Shown piece by piece: positions 38,944-47,879 of a stretch of DNA of 64,000 nucleotides (within the stretch, counting starts at the first letter, position 1; each line of letters starts with the position of its first letter). Below the pieces are notes generated by a model. The model saw only the letters and a list, made by a program, of their open reading frames with translations, made no database searches and had not been told where the DNA came from. This DNA is from Prorocentrum cordatum (taxonomy: Eukaryota; Sar; Dinophyceae; Prorocentrales; Prorocentraceae): assembly GCA_963575745.1 (NCBI GenBank), contig CAUYUJ010016138.1:234426-298425 (forward strand), written 5' to 3'. The position numbers and the translations under genes were made by a program.

Positions 38944-41900
38944 ATGGCGCCCAAGCGCAAGGTTGGGGCCGCGCGCCAGCCAAGCGAGGCTGACGCCACC
39001 ACACTGAGCCACGTGTGGTCGCACTTCATCGAGGAGCCCGACACGCCCGAGCCTTAAGACCCAGAGGAGGAGCCAGAGGAGGAGTCAGAGGAGCCAGTGG
39101 AGGAGCCTTAGGAGCAGGAGCAGGAAGGAGCCAGAGGAGCAGGAGCCAGAGGAGGAGCATGAGCCAGAGGAGCAGGAGCAGGAGCCTCTGATCGGAGGCA
39201 CAGCCTCCGATTCTGTCCTCCTCTGGCTCCTGCTCCTCCTCAACACCCTCGCCCTTTTCATCCTCATTCGCCTCCCTCTTCGCGCATTTCCTCTTCGTTG
39301 CGCCTCGTATCCGTACTACCTAAACCTCCTCCTCTATCCTCGACTGCGTCCCATCCGTGTGGTATTGCTGTGTGTTCCTCCTTTTTCCTCCACCGCCCCT
39401 CCGCCCCCCTTCATAGCCAAGGTTGACGTGCGCGACCGACCTTGACGCCGCGCACGACGAGGACACGCTGTCAAAGTTCCAGAAGCTGATCATTGAGACG
39501 AGGGCGGCTGCCCCCGTCGGCGGCGTCCCTCAGAAGACGGCGAAGGCCGAGATCGCGAGGAGGGGGAGGAGGAGGAGGAGGGGGAGGAGGAGGAGGAGGA
39601 GGAAGAGGAGGAGGAGGAGGAGGGGGAGAAGGAGGATCGAGAAGGTGAAGGAGGAGGACAAGGGCAAGGAGGAAGAGAGGGGAGGGGGAGGAGGGACTCG
39701 CGGAGTGGAAGGGAGGAGGAGGAGGAGGAGGAAAAGGAGGAGGAGGAGAGGAAGAGGAGGACGAGGAGGAGGATAATGATGAGGAGGAGGCGGAGGAGGA
39801 GGATGAGGATGATGAGGAAGATGACGAGGACTAGGGGGGGGGAGGGGGAGAGGAGAGGGAGGAGGGGAATAGCGTGCCGCCCCAAGGCGGCGCTGCTTAT
39901 CGTGGCGAACGCGAAGGAAGAGATATGGAAACTTTCCAAGGAGAACAAATCGTGGGCTGACGACCGCGCACGCATGATACGGGCCATGCTGCGGCACGTC
40001 GCCAAGGCTTTATCGAGGACACAGCCCCTCCTCCTCCTGCGCATCATTCTCGACTCGTTCTCATTCTCCTGATCCTCCTCCTCCTTCGTCGTCGTCGTCA
40101 TCCTCGTCCTCCTCCTCCTCCTCGTCATCCTCCTCCTCCTCTTTCTCTCTCTCCTTCTCATCCTCGCCCTCCTTGGTTTCACTTCGCCCTCCTCATCCTT
40201 CTCGCCCATGCTCTCTTCGACGTCGTCATCCGAACTCTGCGCCTCGGAGCTTCCCCCCAACGTCCTCATCATCAAACTTCTTCCTCCTCCTACTCCTCCG
40301 TCTGGTCCTCCTCCTCCTCCTCCTACTATTTTGATCACCGTCAGAGGAAGCAAGTCCCTGCTTGGGCCGTGAAATTCCAGCCCGCGGCCGGCGACGACAG
40401 CAAGCCAGCGGCCAGCGACGACAGCAAGCCAGCGGCCTACGACGACAGCAAGCCAGCGGAGGTCGACGACAGCAAGCCAGCGGAGGTCGACGACAGCAAG
40501 CCAGCGGAGAGCGCGAAGAAGCTCGTCAGGGCCAAGGCCAGGGTGGGAGCGGAATGAGGAGGGGGAGGAACGATGAGGAGGAGGAGGAGGATGAGGAGGA
40601 GGATAAGGGGGAGGAGGGGCAGCAGCAGCATCAGTAGCAGCAGCAGGAGAAAAAGGGGGGAGCAGGACAGGGGGAGGCGGCTGAGGAGGATGAGGAGGAA
40701 GGATGGGATAAAGAGAGGGGGGAGGAGGGACGAGGCAGAGGGACGAGGAGGAAGGAGGATGGGGAGGAGGGCTGAACGAGCACGGGAGAAACGGGGTGGA
40801 GTGAATGGTATTTGGGTGATCGGGATGGGCAAGGGAGGAGGGGCGGGAACGGGGGGGCGGGGGGGTGGTTTGGGGTCGGGAGGGAAGCACAGGGAAGCGA
40901 AGAGCGGAAAGGGGCGCGAAGACCAGGCCTCGACCTTCACGAACGAGGAGATGGTCACGGAGCGCGGCTATAGACTGGGCTACGAGAAAGAAATGCAGGT
41001 CAGCCCATCGTCGAAACAGGAGAACGAGGAGGAGTGGAGAGGGAGGATGGGGAGGAGAAGGAAGAAGTGGAGGGTGGTGGCTCCTTATCCTCGAACCCCT
41101 CGTCGGCTTCCTCCTCTGGACGTCGGCCTCGCTATCGTCGTCCTCCTCCTACTCCTCCTTCTCCTCCTCCTCCTCCTCCTCCTTCTCACCCTCCTCCTCC
41201 TAATGCTCCTCCCCCTCCTCGGGGGGAGGAGGATGAGCCAGCCTCTTGACCTCTCCACGCTTTGGGCCCCCAGCCCGCTTGGCGCACCCCCATCAACGCC
41301 AGCCAGTTCCCAGAGTACGCAGCGGCTCGCCCTCGCGAGGGCAGCAAGATGCTCGTTGCCGTCTGGGCCGACAAGTTTGAGTGGGAGGTGCCTCCTCCTC
41401 CCTCCTCCTCCTCATCTCTTGATTAATTAAATGTCCCTCCTCCTCCCTCCCTCCTCCTCCTCCTCCTCCTCCCTCCGTCCACTCCGCGCTTCCTGTGCGT
41501 CCTCCTCCCACCACCAACTCCTGTGCATGCTCCTCCATCCTCCGTCTCTCTCCCGCGCGTCATTCTCCCTCCATCCATTCCGTGCCTCCCATCATCCTCT
41601 ATAATAGCTTTCAGTTGCCCTGTAGGTGCCTGGCACGTCGGCGAATGACACCGACAGGCCAGACGGTGCGCCCAAGCACACCAAGGGGAACAACGTCTTC
41701 TGGCGCGGCGCCCACCACGAGACGGGCAACGAGGTGTTGGGGCGCTGGGTCATCAAGACTGGCAAGTCGTGGCTGCAGATCTGGTACGAGAACAAGCAGT
41801 TCATGCAGATGATGGGGTATACAAACGAGGAGGGTGCCAAACAATTTGTGATTCAGTGCTGCAAGGCGTTCGCTGCTGGCGAGAAGGACAAAACCCAGTG

Positions 41901-42333
41901 CGAGGACATGAAGCGAGAGTTTCTGGCTACTGACAAGAAGACGGCGAGGATGAAGAGACCCGCGGCGGCGGCCGACAAGCGACCGGCGGCTGCCGGGCCC
42001 GAGGACGCCGACACGGATCCGAATGAGAAGAAGGATGACGCTGATTCAGAGAGTGGCCAAGTGAGCAGCGCCGCCTCGGATTCAGAGTCTGTTTCGAAGA
42101 AGGCGAAGGTGTGCAAGCCTTCGCCTGATCCCAAGCTTGAGCCCGCGGCAACCAAGGCCTTGCTTTCAATGTCACCGCGCAAGGGCGCGGTGACTCCCGA
42201 GCCGCTGGCCAAGCGTTCACCGCCGCCTGCGTCTGCGCTCGTGGTGCCGCCTGCGCCCGCGGTGCCGCCTGCGCCCGTGGTGCCGCCTGCGCCCGTGGTG
42301 CCGCCGATGTCGCCGATTGATGACGACTTCTGA
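38944..42333 (+). CDS. Multi-exon dinoflagellate gene ending in MKRPAAA-type tail (unknown function)
   Basis: Proposed exons: 38944-? (M-A-P-K-R-K-V, nuclear-signal-like), about 39425-39545, 39887-40016, 40347-40542, 40927-40998, 41274-41387 and 41626-42333. Junctions from exon 2 onward join in frame with GT, GC or GA donors and AG acceptors. The exon 1-2 link is unresolved. Exon 4 has five 8-residue D-D-S-K-P-A repeats. Exons 6-7 encode a globular region (AVWADKFEWE; NNVFWRGAHHETGNEVLGRW; IWYENKQFMQMMGYTNEEGA) followed by K-R-P-A-A-A-A, then acidic and Pro/Val-rich sequence. This layout is one I associate with a large, uncharacterised dinoflagellate gene family. A nuclear role is possible. 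Confidence 0.65.
39546..39886 (+). other. Intron (GC-AG, GGA-rich)
   Basis: The donor GCCGAG follows AAG and the acceptor ...CCCAAG precedes GCGGCG. AAGGC is repeated at both ends. The join K-T-A-K / A-A-L-L-I-V is in phase 0. The body is almost entirely GGA repeat. Confidence 0.65.
40017..40346 (+). other. Intron (GA-AG, TCC-rich)
   Basis: The donor GACACAG follows ...TCGAG and the acceptor ...TCAGAG precedes GAAGCAAG. GAGGA is repeated at both ends. The in-frame join gives A-L-S-R / K-Q-V-P. The body is dominated by TCC/TCG repeat. Confidence 0.6.
40543..40926 (+). other. Intron (GT-AG, GGA-rich)
   Basis: The donor GTGGGAG follows GCCAGG and the acceptor GACCAG precedes GCCTCG. CCAGG is present at both ends. 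The join K-A-R / A-S-T-F is in phase 0. Confidence 0.65.
40999..41273 (+). other. Intron (GT-AG, GGA then TCC)
   Basis: The donor GTCAGCCC follows ATGCAG and the acceptor CCCCAG precedes CCCGCT. CAGCCC is present at both ends. The join E-M-Q / P-A-W-R is in phase 0. The second half is a TCC tract. Confidence 0.7.
41388..41625 (+). other. Intron (GT-AG, TCC-rich)
   Basis: The donor GTGCCTCC follows TGGGAG and the acceptor CCTGTAG precedes GTGCCTGG. An 8-bp direct repeat AGGTGCCT spans both junctions. The join F-E-W-E / V-P-G-T is in phase 0. This is the best-supported intron in the window. Confidence 0.85.
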
Positions 42334-43312
42334 TGCTGGCAATTTTTGTGCCAGTCTTCGTGCCGTATTTTGCAGTCTTCTGTTGAAGAGCCTAGATGAA
42401 GTTGGCTGAACATCCCAGGTCGAGTTTCAGGTCAAGCACAAGGGTTCGTGCTAGCTGTATTTCGTGCCAAGTTCCAACTTCACGCAACCAGTGCAAGGTT
42501 CTTCAGCCGATTTTTTTATCGCCGCCAGCTGTCTGAGGCCATGGGGCCACGCATAGTTTTTCTGGTATTTCCAGTGAATGTATGCTGATTTGTGCGAGGG
42601 TACCGCACGAGCGGAGCTTCAGTATTGCCTGGTGGCAACGACGTTCTAACCGCGTTGTCTGAAACACTTGAAGTCAAACTGAGTGGAGCACGGCATAATA
42701 TCTGCAACTGCGGGGCTTAGGTCAAATACAAAGCCCAAGACGCCTCCAATTAAGAGGACTTTCAGGAAGGCCCGCCGAGGCCAAACATCATTGATGTCAC
42801 GTAGGTGTTCTAAGGATGTTGGGGTATCCTCCTTTTCGGCCTTCCGACGGCCCAAGAGGCCATCAATATGGCCATATCGAAATGTCGAAGTCATACACAG
42901 TGCACGTGCAATCAATGGGGCTTGTGATAAACAAAAACTGCTGACTGCGGGGTCTTACGTTTGCCAAATACGTTACGGGTCAAACAAACATCACTCCTCC
43001 ACATTGTCCTCCCCTCCTCCACACCCCGTCCACTCACCCTCCCCTCCCCTCATCCCTCCTCCTCCCCTTCATCCTTCTGCTCCTCCTCCCCCTCCTCCTA
43101 CGCATGGTTTGCAATCTTCCACGCTGGGATCTGGTCGAAACGCTCTTGGGGGCCTCGGGGCACAGTGCAGGGGTCTCTTGGGGGCATCTTGGGGGCTTGT
43201 CGAGCCCGACGTCCATGCATTCCGTCCGAACCGTTTTGGCTCAACAATCTTAATGACTTGAGGTGGAACTGCATCAGTCTGCTACTGATCCGCTCGGGGC
43301 CACGTCTCGCCC
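42334..43312. other. Intergenic region between two plus-strand genes
   Basis: It holds presumed 3' UTR, a minus-strand open frame (see next entry), a CCCTCC-rich stretch at 43005-43105 and CTTGGGGGC-type repeats at about 43137-43200 related to 1500-2425. Confidence 0.6.
42646..42915 (-). CDS. Possible exon with thylakoid-transfer-like signal
   Basis: The 89-residue minus-strand frame contains P-R-R-A-F-L-K-V-L-L-I-G-G-V-L-G-F-V-F, then S-P-A-V-A-D. A twin-arginine, a hydrophobic core and an A-x-A-type cleavage site in this order resemble a thylakoid lumen transfer domain. The mature part would be only about 20 residues with two cysteines before the stop, so if real it is a fragment or first exon. 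Plus-strand reading here is less convincing. Confidence 0.25.
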   Translation of the reverse strand: MIARALCMTSTFRYGHIDGLLGRRKAEKEDTPTSLEHLRDINDVWPRRAFLKVLLIGGVLGFVFDLSPAVADIMPCSTQFDFKCFRQRG

Positions 43313-44386
43313 ATGTCCGACGGCGCCGCTCAGGGCGCCGCCCAGGGCGCCGCCGAGGGCGCGCGCTTGCAGACCAGTGATGCGTGGGCCACGTGGGACG
43401 AGGATCTGGACGTGGAGATTGTGCCAGCTGCAGGGTCAGACGGAGGAGACACGCAGCCTGATCGGCAGCCCAACTACGGCGAGCCAGGATGGCGCTCGCC
43501 GTCTCAGGCAGGCACGCAAACAGTCGCAGATGAGGAGTCGCCGCACGACATCCCAGCAGAGCAGCCGAACCACGCGAGCCAGGTTGATGCGCCAGTCGGG
43601 GCCCAAGTTGCGGCGCCAGCGGCGGCGGCACCGCCCTCCGCCTGTGGGGCGCCGCCCCCCGCTGGCGAGGCACCGCCTGGCGCCATCGCAGGGCCGCCCC
43701 AGGAGATGCTGCCCCCAGCGGAGGCAGCGAACGCCCCGCCATCGCTGATGTCGCTGATCAAGTCGCTACAGGACCAGGTGCTCGAGCAGGCGGAGCAGAA
43801 CAAGATGCTCAATCTGAAGCTCAGGGCGGCCGAGGCGGCCAAGGCACTCAAGATCAACCCGTATCTGCATCCACCAGTGCCGACCGAGGAGCAACCAGAG
43901 CAGAGGCAGCAACCAGATGGAGGGCAGCAACCAGAGCAGGGGCATGTCATCGACGTCGAGGAGTCACTGCCCAGCAGTGGGGATGGAGACGAGGAGATGA
44001 CGCAGGCGCTGAAGGAGTCGGAGGAGGCCGCCCGTATTGCCAAGGAAAAGGAGGACGAGGACAACCAGCAGTTGGAGGAGGCGATGCAGAGATCGAGGGA
44101 GGAGGCCCAGCGACGTGGCATCAGCGTCAGTCCCGAGAGGGCCCCGAACTCGCCAGGCAAGGCGAGCACTTGGCAGGACCAGCAAGCGGCTTGCGGTCAG
44201 CCTGTGCCGACAGAGATGCCTGTGCCGACAGCGCAGCCTGCCTCGGCAGCGCAGCCTGTGCCGACAGCGCTGCCTGTGCCGACAGCGCAGCCTGTGCCGA
44301 CAGTGCTGGCTCCTGCAGGAGGCGCGGCCGCGCAGGCTGGGGTAGCCAAACGACAAACGACCGCCAACTGCTTTCTTGTGTATTGA
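43313..44386 (+). CDS. Unknown protein with two UIM-like helices
   Basis: The ATG at 43313 starts a 357-residue frame: Gly/Ala-rich start, acidic and Pro/Ala-rich linker, a short coiled coil (residues about 142-180, LMSLIKSLQDQVLEQAEQNK), then D-E-E-M-T-Q-A-L-K-E-S-E-E and N-Q-Q-L-E-E-A-M-Q-R-S-R-E-E. Both fit the ubiquitin-interacting motif pattern (acidic, hydrophobic, x2, Ala, x3, Ser, x2, acidic). The tail has P-V-P-T repeats of 12-24 bp (about 44200-44310). Ubiquitin binding is inference. The frame has no visible intron and ends TGA 44384-44386. Confidence 0.6.
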   Translation: MSDGAAQGAAQGAAEGARLQTSDAWATWDEDLDVEIVPAAGSDGGDTQPDRQPNYGEPGWRSPSQAGTQTVADEESPHDIPAEQPNHASQVDAPVGAQVAAPAAAAPPSACGAPPPAGEAPPGAIAGPPQEMLPPAEAANAPPSLMSLIKSLQDQVLEQAEQNKMLNLKLRAAEAAKALKINPYLHPPVPTEEQPEQRQQPDGGQQPEQGHVIDVEESLPSSGDGDEEMTQALKESEEAARIAKEKEDEDNQQLEEAMQRSREEAQRRGISVSPERAPNSPGKASTWQDQQAACGQPVPTEMPVPTAQPASAAQPVPTALPVPTAQPVPTVLAPAGGAAAQAGVAKRQTTANCFLVY

Positions 44387-44433
44387 GCTCCAGTCGTCTC
44401 CTCTTGCGAGGAAACGCATTGGAGCTTAAGGGG

Positions 44434-44484
44434 GCTCACTGGGGCTCATCGCGAGCTCGTCGCGAACGGTGAGCCCCAGTGAGC
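44434..44484. repeat. Perfect 15-bp inverted repeat (GCTCACTGGGGCTCA)
   Basis: Arms at 44434-44448 and 44470-44484 are exact reverse complements around a 21-bp loop rich in TCGCGA and CGAGC. The same GCTCACTGGGG / GGTGAGC words recur near 46990-47190 and 51325-51385. Confidence 0.85.
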
Positions 44485-44539
44485 TTCAATCCTGCGCTAG
44501 GCACACTTGGAGACACCGCCGAAGAGCAAGCGCCGCCGC

Positions 44540-45765
44540 ATGCTCACCGACGTCATCCTGAGCTCCGAGGTGAACTTCCAGAACATCCTCAAGAAGGCAG
44601 AGAAGCCCGAGCTCCTGGGCGTCGAGCTGCACGACCATCTTATGGCCATCTTCCAGGGCAAGCACGTCAAATAGCTGCACAGCATGAAGGGCATAACGCC
44701 TCAAAGCATGCTTCCCGAGGCAGTAGCGGGTGCAGAGAACGCGTTTGGCGAAGTTCAGGGCCCTGACGAGGACGGCATCGACCCTACGAGCCTCGAGGAG
44801 AAGCAGAAGAAGGAGTACGCTGTATGGCAGGCAGCGAGGGCCAAGGACTTCAGGTTCGCGGCGAACGGCAAGGAGGGCAATGTCCTGGCGGGCAGGTTCG
44901 ATCGCTACAAGAGCAGTCACCCAGACTGTAAGAAGGCTTACGAAGCGCTCAGGATCGACGGGAGACCCAACATCCAAGCCCAGGAAGACTTCAGGAGGGA
45001 GTGGGCGATGAAAAAGTTCGAGAACTACAAGTTGGAGATGAGGAAAGTTACGACATACAAACGAACACATTGGCGCAAAGGCCAATATCAGACACTCGGC
45101 CGCACCGCCAAGAAGGAGGGCGGAGGACGATTGGGCTGGTTGCAGGCGCGGGGGCTCCAGAACGACGACGGCGACGAATGCGACGACGACGGGCGACGAT
45201 GGTCGATGCCCCGCAAACGACGTTCGACGGAGACGTCATTTTCAGCGATGACGACTGCGATGACGACGAAGACGACGACGGCAAAGACGACGCCGAGAGG
45301 CAAACAAACACACCCCTACCCCCAGTGCCCTCAGTGCCCTCATTATGCTCCTCCCCTCCTCCTCCACCTCCTCCGAATCCTCCTTCGCATTCTCTTCGCC
45401 TCTCCTCCTTATCCTCCGCATCCTGCCTCCTCCTCCTCCCTCCTCCGCCCTCTCCTCTTCCTTCATCCCCTCCTCCAGCTCCGTCCTCCATCATTCCTCC
45501 TGAGGGGGGTCAGGTGGACTCCCACCGCCTGATGTTGCGTTTGCAGCCCCTTCAGGCATTTCGGTACTTCTTGAAGGCCATTCAGTTGGGGGCGCCTTGG
45601 GTTGTGCACTGCCCGTCTCGCGAGGCGCTCCGCGCTTTGTATGTGGAGGAGGGAGTGGACAGCGAGTTCAGCGTCGCGTGGTCCAAGCACCAGGCATGGG
45701 CGGACGACGCGATCGAAAGCAACGAGATGAAGAGAAGGCGCTTGGAGCAGGCATTCGGTAAATGA
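44540..45765 (+). pseudogene. Lys-rich dinoflagellate-type gene with in-frame TAG
   Basis: The frame reads M-L-T-D-V-I-L-S-S-E-V-N-F-Q-N-I-L-K-K and a helical segment, then TAG at 44672-44674. It continues without shift as SMKGITPQSMLPEAVAGAEN and a Lys/Arg-rich region to about 45110. Beyond a GAC-rich stretch the coding moves to another frame (F-D-G-D-V-I-F-S-D-D-D). After a TCC tract that may be an intron (about 45310-45543, acceptor TTTGCAG) it ends with Q-A-F-R-Y-F-L-K-A-I-Q-L-G-A-P-W-V and KRRRLEQAFGK before TGA. The family is unknown. The TAG may be a nonsense change or the upstream part may be a separate exon. Confidence 0.5.
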
Positions 45766-46027
45766 ACATCATTTGCAAAACGCATGGAGCAACCTGCCTT
45801 AGGATTGGAAATCCTGTTTTGTTTCGGGGCTGCAGTCAGCTTTCCGATGTTCTGCTTAGGAACTCTGCGGCGAGAATTGCTCGCAAAAAAATCGCTCCCC
45901 AGCCCGCATGCGGGCTATAGGTGGGTGTAGCGGATGTGAAAACACACAGTCGTAAACACACGCATGCACATGTGGATGCATGTGCATGACATATGTGCAG
46001 ACATACTTATAAAACGTTATCTGTTGT
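45766..46027. other. Intergenic; 16-bp perfect palindrome
   Basis: AGCCCGCATGCGGGCT near 45900-45915 is a perfect palindrome. An alternating ACATGTG/CATGCAC stretch follows (45955-46000). No gene was seen. Confidence 0.6.
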
Positions 46028-46039
46028 TTGGTTTTCAGC

Positions 46040-46786
46040 CTCCAGGGGGCGGGCCAGCTGGCCGACTCGACCCAGGCGCTGGCGACGGTCGCCCCCCAGG
46101 CGCTGGCGACGGTCGCCCCCCAGGCACCAGCGACGGTCGCCCCCCAGGCACTGGCGACGGGCGAGCCCAGCAACCAGGACAAGACGAGGATCCTCATCGG
46201 CAAGGTCGCGGACTCTGCTGGCGTGACCTCGAAGGCCGAGATCCAGGAGACAGGCGGCGAGGACGTTCCAGGCGCGGAGCGCGCTGAGGAGACGGGCACT
46301 GAGACGGGCAAAAAGAAGAGCAAGGGAGAGGGCAAGGGCAAGAAGCAGGGCAAGAAACGAAAGCAGGAGACCACCGAAGGCAACCCTAAGGAGCAGAAAA
46401 CCGAGTCCCCTGGCGGCGACTGTATCAAGGCCCTCATGACGCAGGCAAAGCAGACCGTGCTGCTGCACAACACCGTGGTCAGCCATGCCCAGACCTTGGC
46501 GTACAACATCGAGAATGATCCTGATTACTCCTGGGCGAAGACTGACGAGGACGGCAAGTTGTTTCTGGAGCAGCTCACGGAGGTGGGCCACAAGGTGTGG
46601 ACCTCAGGAGTCAGCAAAGCCTTGACTGAGCCCCTGACGAGTGTGAGGAAAACTTGTTCGGATTCGGAGTTCATCAGTTACCTCCACAAGCTGAAGGAGG
46701 TCGACCAGATTGACAAAAACCTTCAGGAGCTCACCATTAAGGTCAAGAGCCTCCACGAGATCAAAAAGCCCAAGAGGGCCGCCTGA
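46040..46786 (+). CDS. Lys-rich protein, probably last exon of a gene
   Basis: A TTGGTTTTCAG acceptor-like site at 46040 precedes the coding, so upstream exons probably exist. The start repeats Q-A-L-A-T-V-A-P (24-bp unit, 46073-46170). A basic Lys-rich stretch follows (KKKSKGEGKGKKQGKKRKQE), then a helical domain with YNIENDPDYSWAKTDEDGKL and a long amphipathic C-terminus ending in a Lys/Arg-rich tail. The helical domain resembles an abundant uncharacterised dinoflagellate family I recall from gene sets. Basic composition suggests nucleic-acid binding. Confidence 0.6.
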   Translation, partial: LQGAGQLADSTQALATVAPQALATVAPQAPATVAPQALATGEPSNQDKTRILIGKVADSAGVTSKAEIQETGGEDVPGAERAEETGTETGKKKSKGEGKGKKQGKKRKQETTEGNPKEQKTESPGGDCIKALMTQAKQTVLLHNTVVSHAQTLAYNIENDPDYSWAKTDEDGKLFLEQLTEVGHKVWTSGVSKALTEPLTSVRKTCSDSEFISYLHKLKEVDQIDKNLQELTIKVKSLHEIKKPKRAA

Positions 46787-47879
46787 TGATTCGAGCGGGT
46801 GCATACTCATGCGTGCAACCTGTTGCTAGGTACTTTTTGTTTGCTCGGCTGTCGAAATTATTGAGTATGAAGGCAGAGCAGGAGGATGACAGGCCAGGAG
46901 GATGAGTGTTCAAAGATTTTGCGCGCCAGAGCAATCAGCCGACGTTATTTTGCTAGAAATGCTGTAGCGCTCATTAAAAAACCACAACGCAGACCGGTGA
47001 GCGACCGATGATCGGCCGGTGACTCATCGGTGCTCACTGGTTCCGATGAGCCTCCGATGATCGAGCTCAAACCCTGTAAAAACACAGGCGAAAGGGCAGT
47101 GATCACAACCGATGAGCGACCGATGAGCGACCGATGACCGGTGAGCGACCGGTGAGCGACCGGTGAGCGACCGGTGAGCGACCGGTGAGCGATGATTTTT
47201 GCGAAAAAAAAATGAAAAAAACAAAAAAAAATCAAAAAAAAAAAAAAAAAAAAATGAAGTTTAGGGTCTTTGTTCGAGGGTTCAGACTGTTCTGTTGCGT
47301 CGAGAGGCCGCGGGCCAGCAGGGGAGCTTGTGCTCGTTATCTCTCAACGCCAACAGACAACAGTCGGGGTTGAGCGCTACAGCAGCTGCTGCAATCAGTG
47401 CTTCCGTCAGTGAAGGCCAGTCATTTTGAATGCAAGCAACTGGCACTTTGATGAGATAGCTGCAGTTCCTCTCTGCAGAAGTTTCACGTTCGGTTGCAGT
47501 GGTGATTGCGTGAGTCAGACTTGTAGTGCAATACACGAGTCGGTAGCGCAGCGCTGTTGGGGTCTAGGTTGCTGGCTGCAGACAAGGAAGAGACAACGAA
47601 GCAAAACATCATACAGCACGAAGGGCGTACGCACAGCACGAAACGCGATCATGGATAGGGGTGTACACAGCACGAAGAATGATAAACAACAAACAGAACA
47701 TCAAGCGCACAGCACGCTAACACAGCATGTCGAACAGCACATACACACATTACACAGCATGTCAAACAGCAGACACACCTTATACATAGCCTGCGTTATC
47801 ACTTCTCGGAGGCGCATGCTCAAGTTCCTACTGTCTGTGCACAGCCACCTACAGATCTACAGTTTGATTTGTTAACCAG
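46787..47879. other. Intergenic with GGTGAGCGACC repeats and poly-A
   Basis: From 46995 to 47190 runs of GGTGAGCGACC and CCGATGAGC, in both orientations, build an imperfect inverted-repeat array. An A-rich tract follows (47202-47254, broken by ATG and ATC). From about 47600 to 47780 short ACACAGCACGAA and CACAGCATGTC words repeat. No gene was seen before the ATG at 47880. Confidence 0.7.

Noticed and set aside
38944-38967. Direct repeat CAAGGTTG at 38956 and 39418 as intron 1 boundaries
   Set aside because: The GT-AG join it offers is out of frame with exon 2 and meets a TGA, so the exon 1-2 link was left open.
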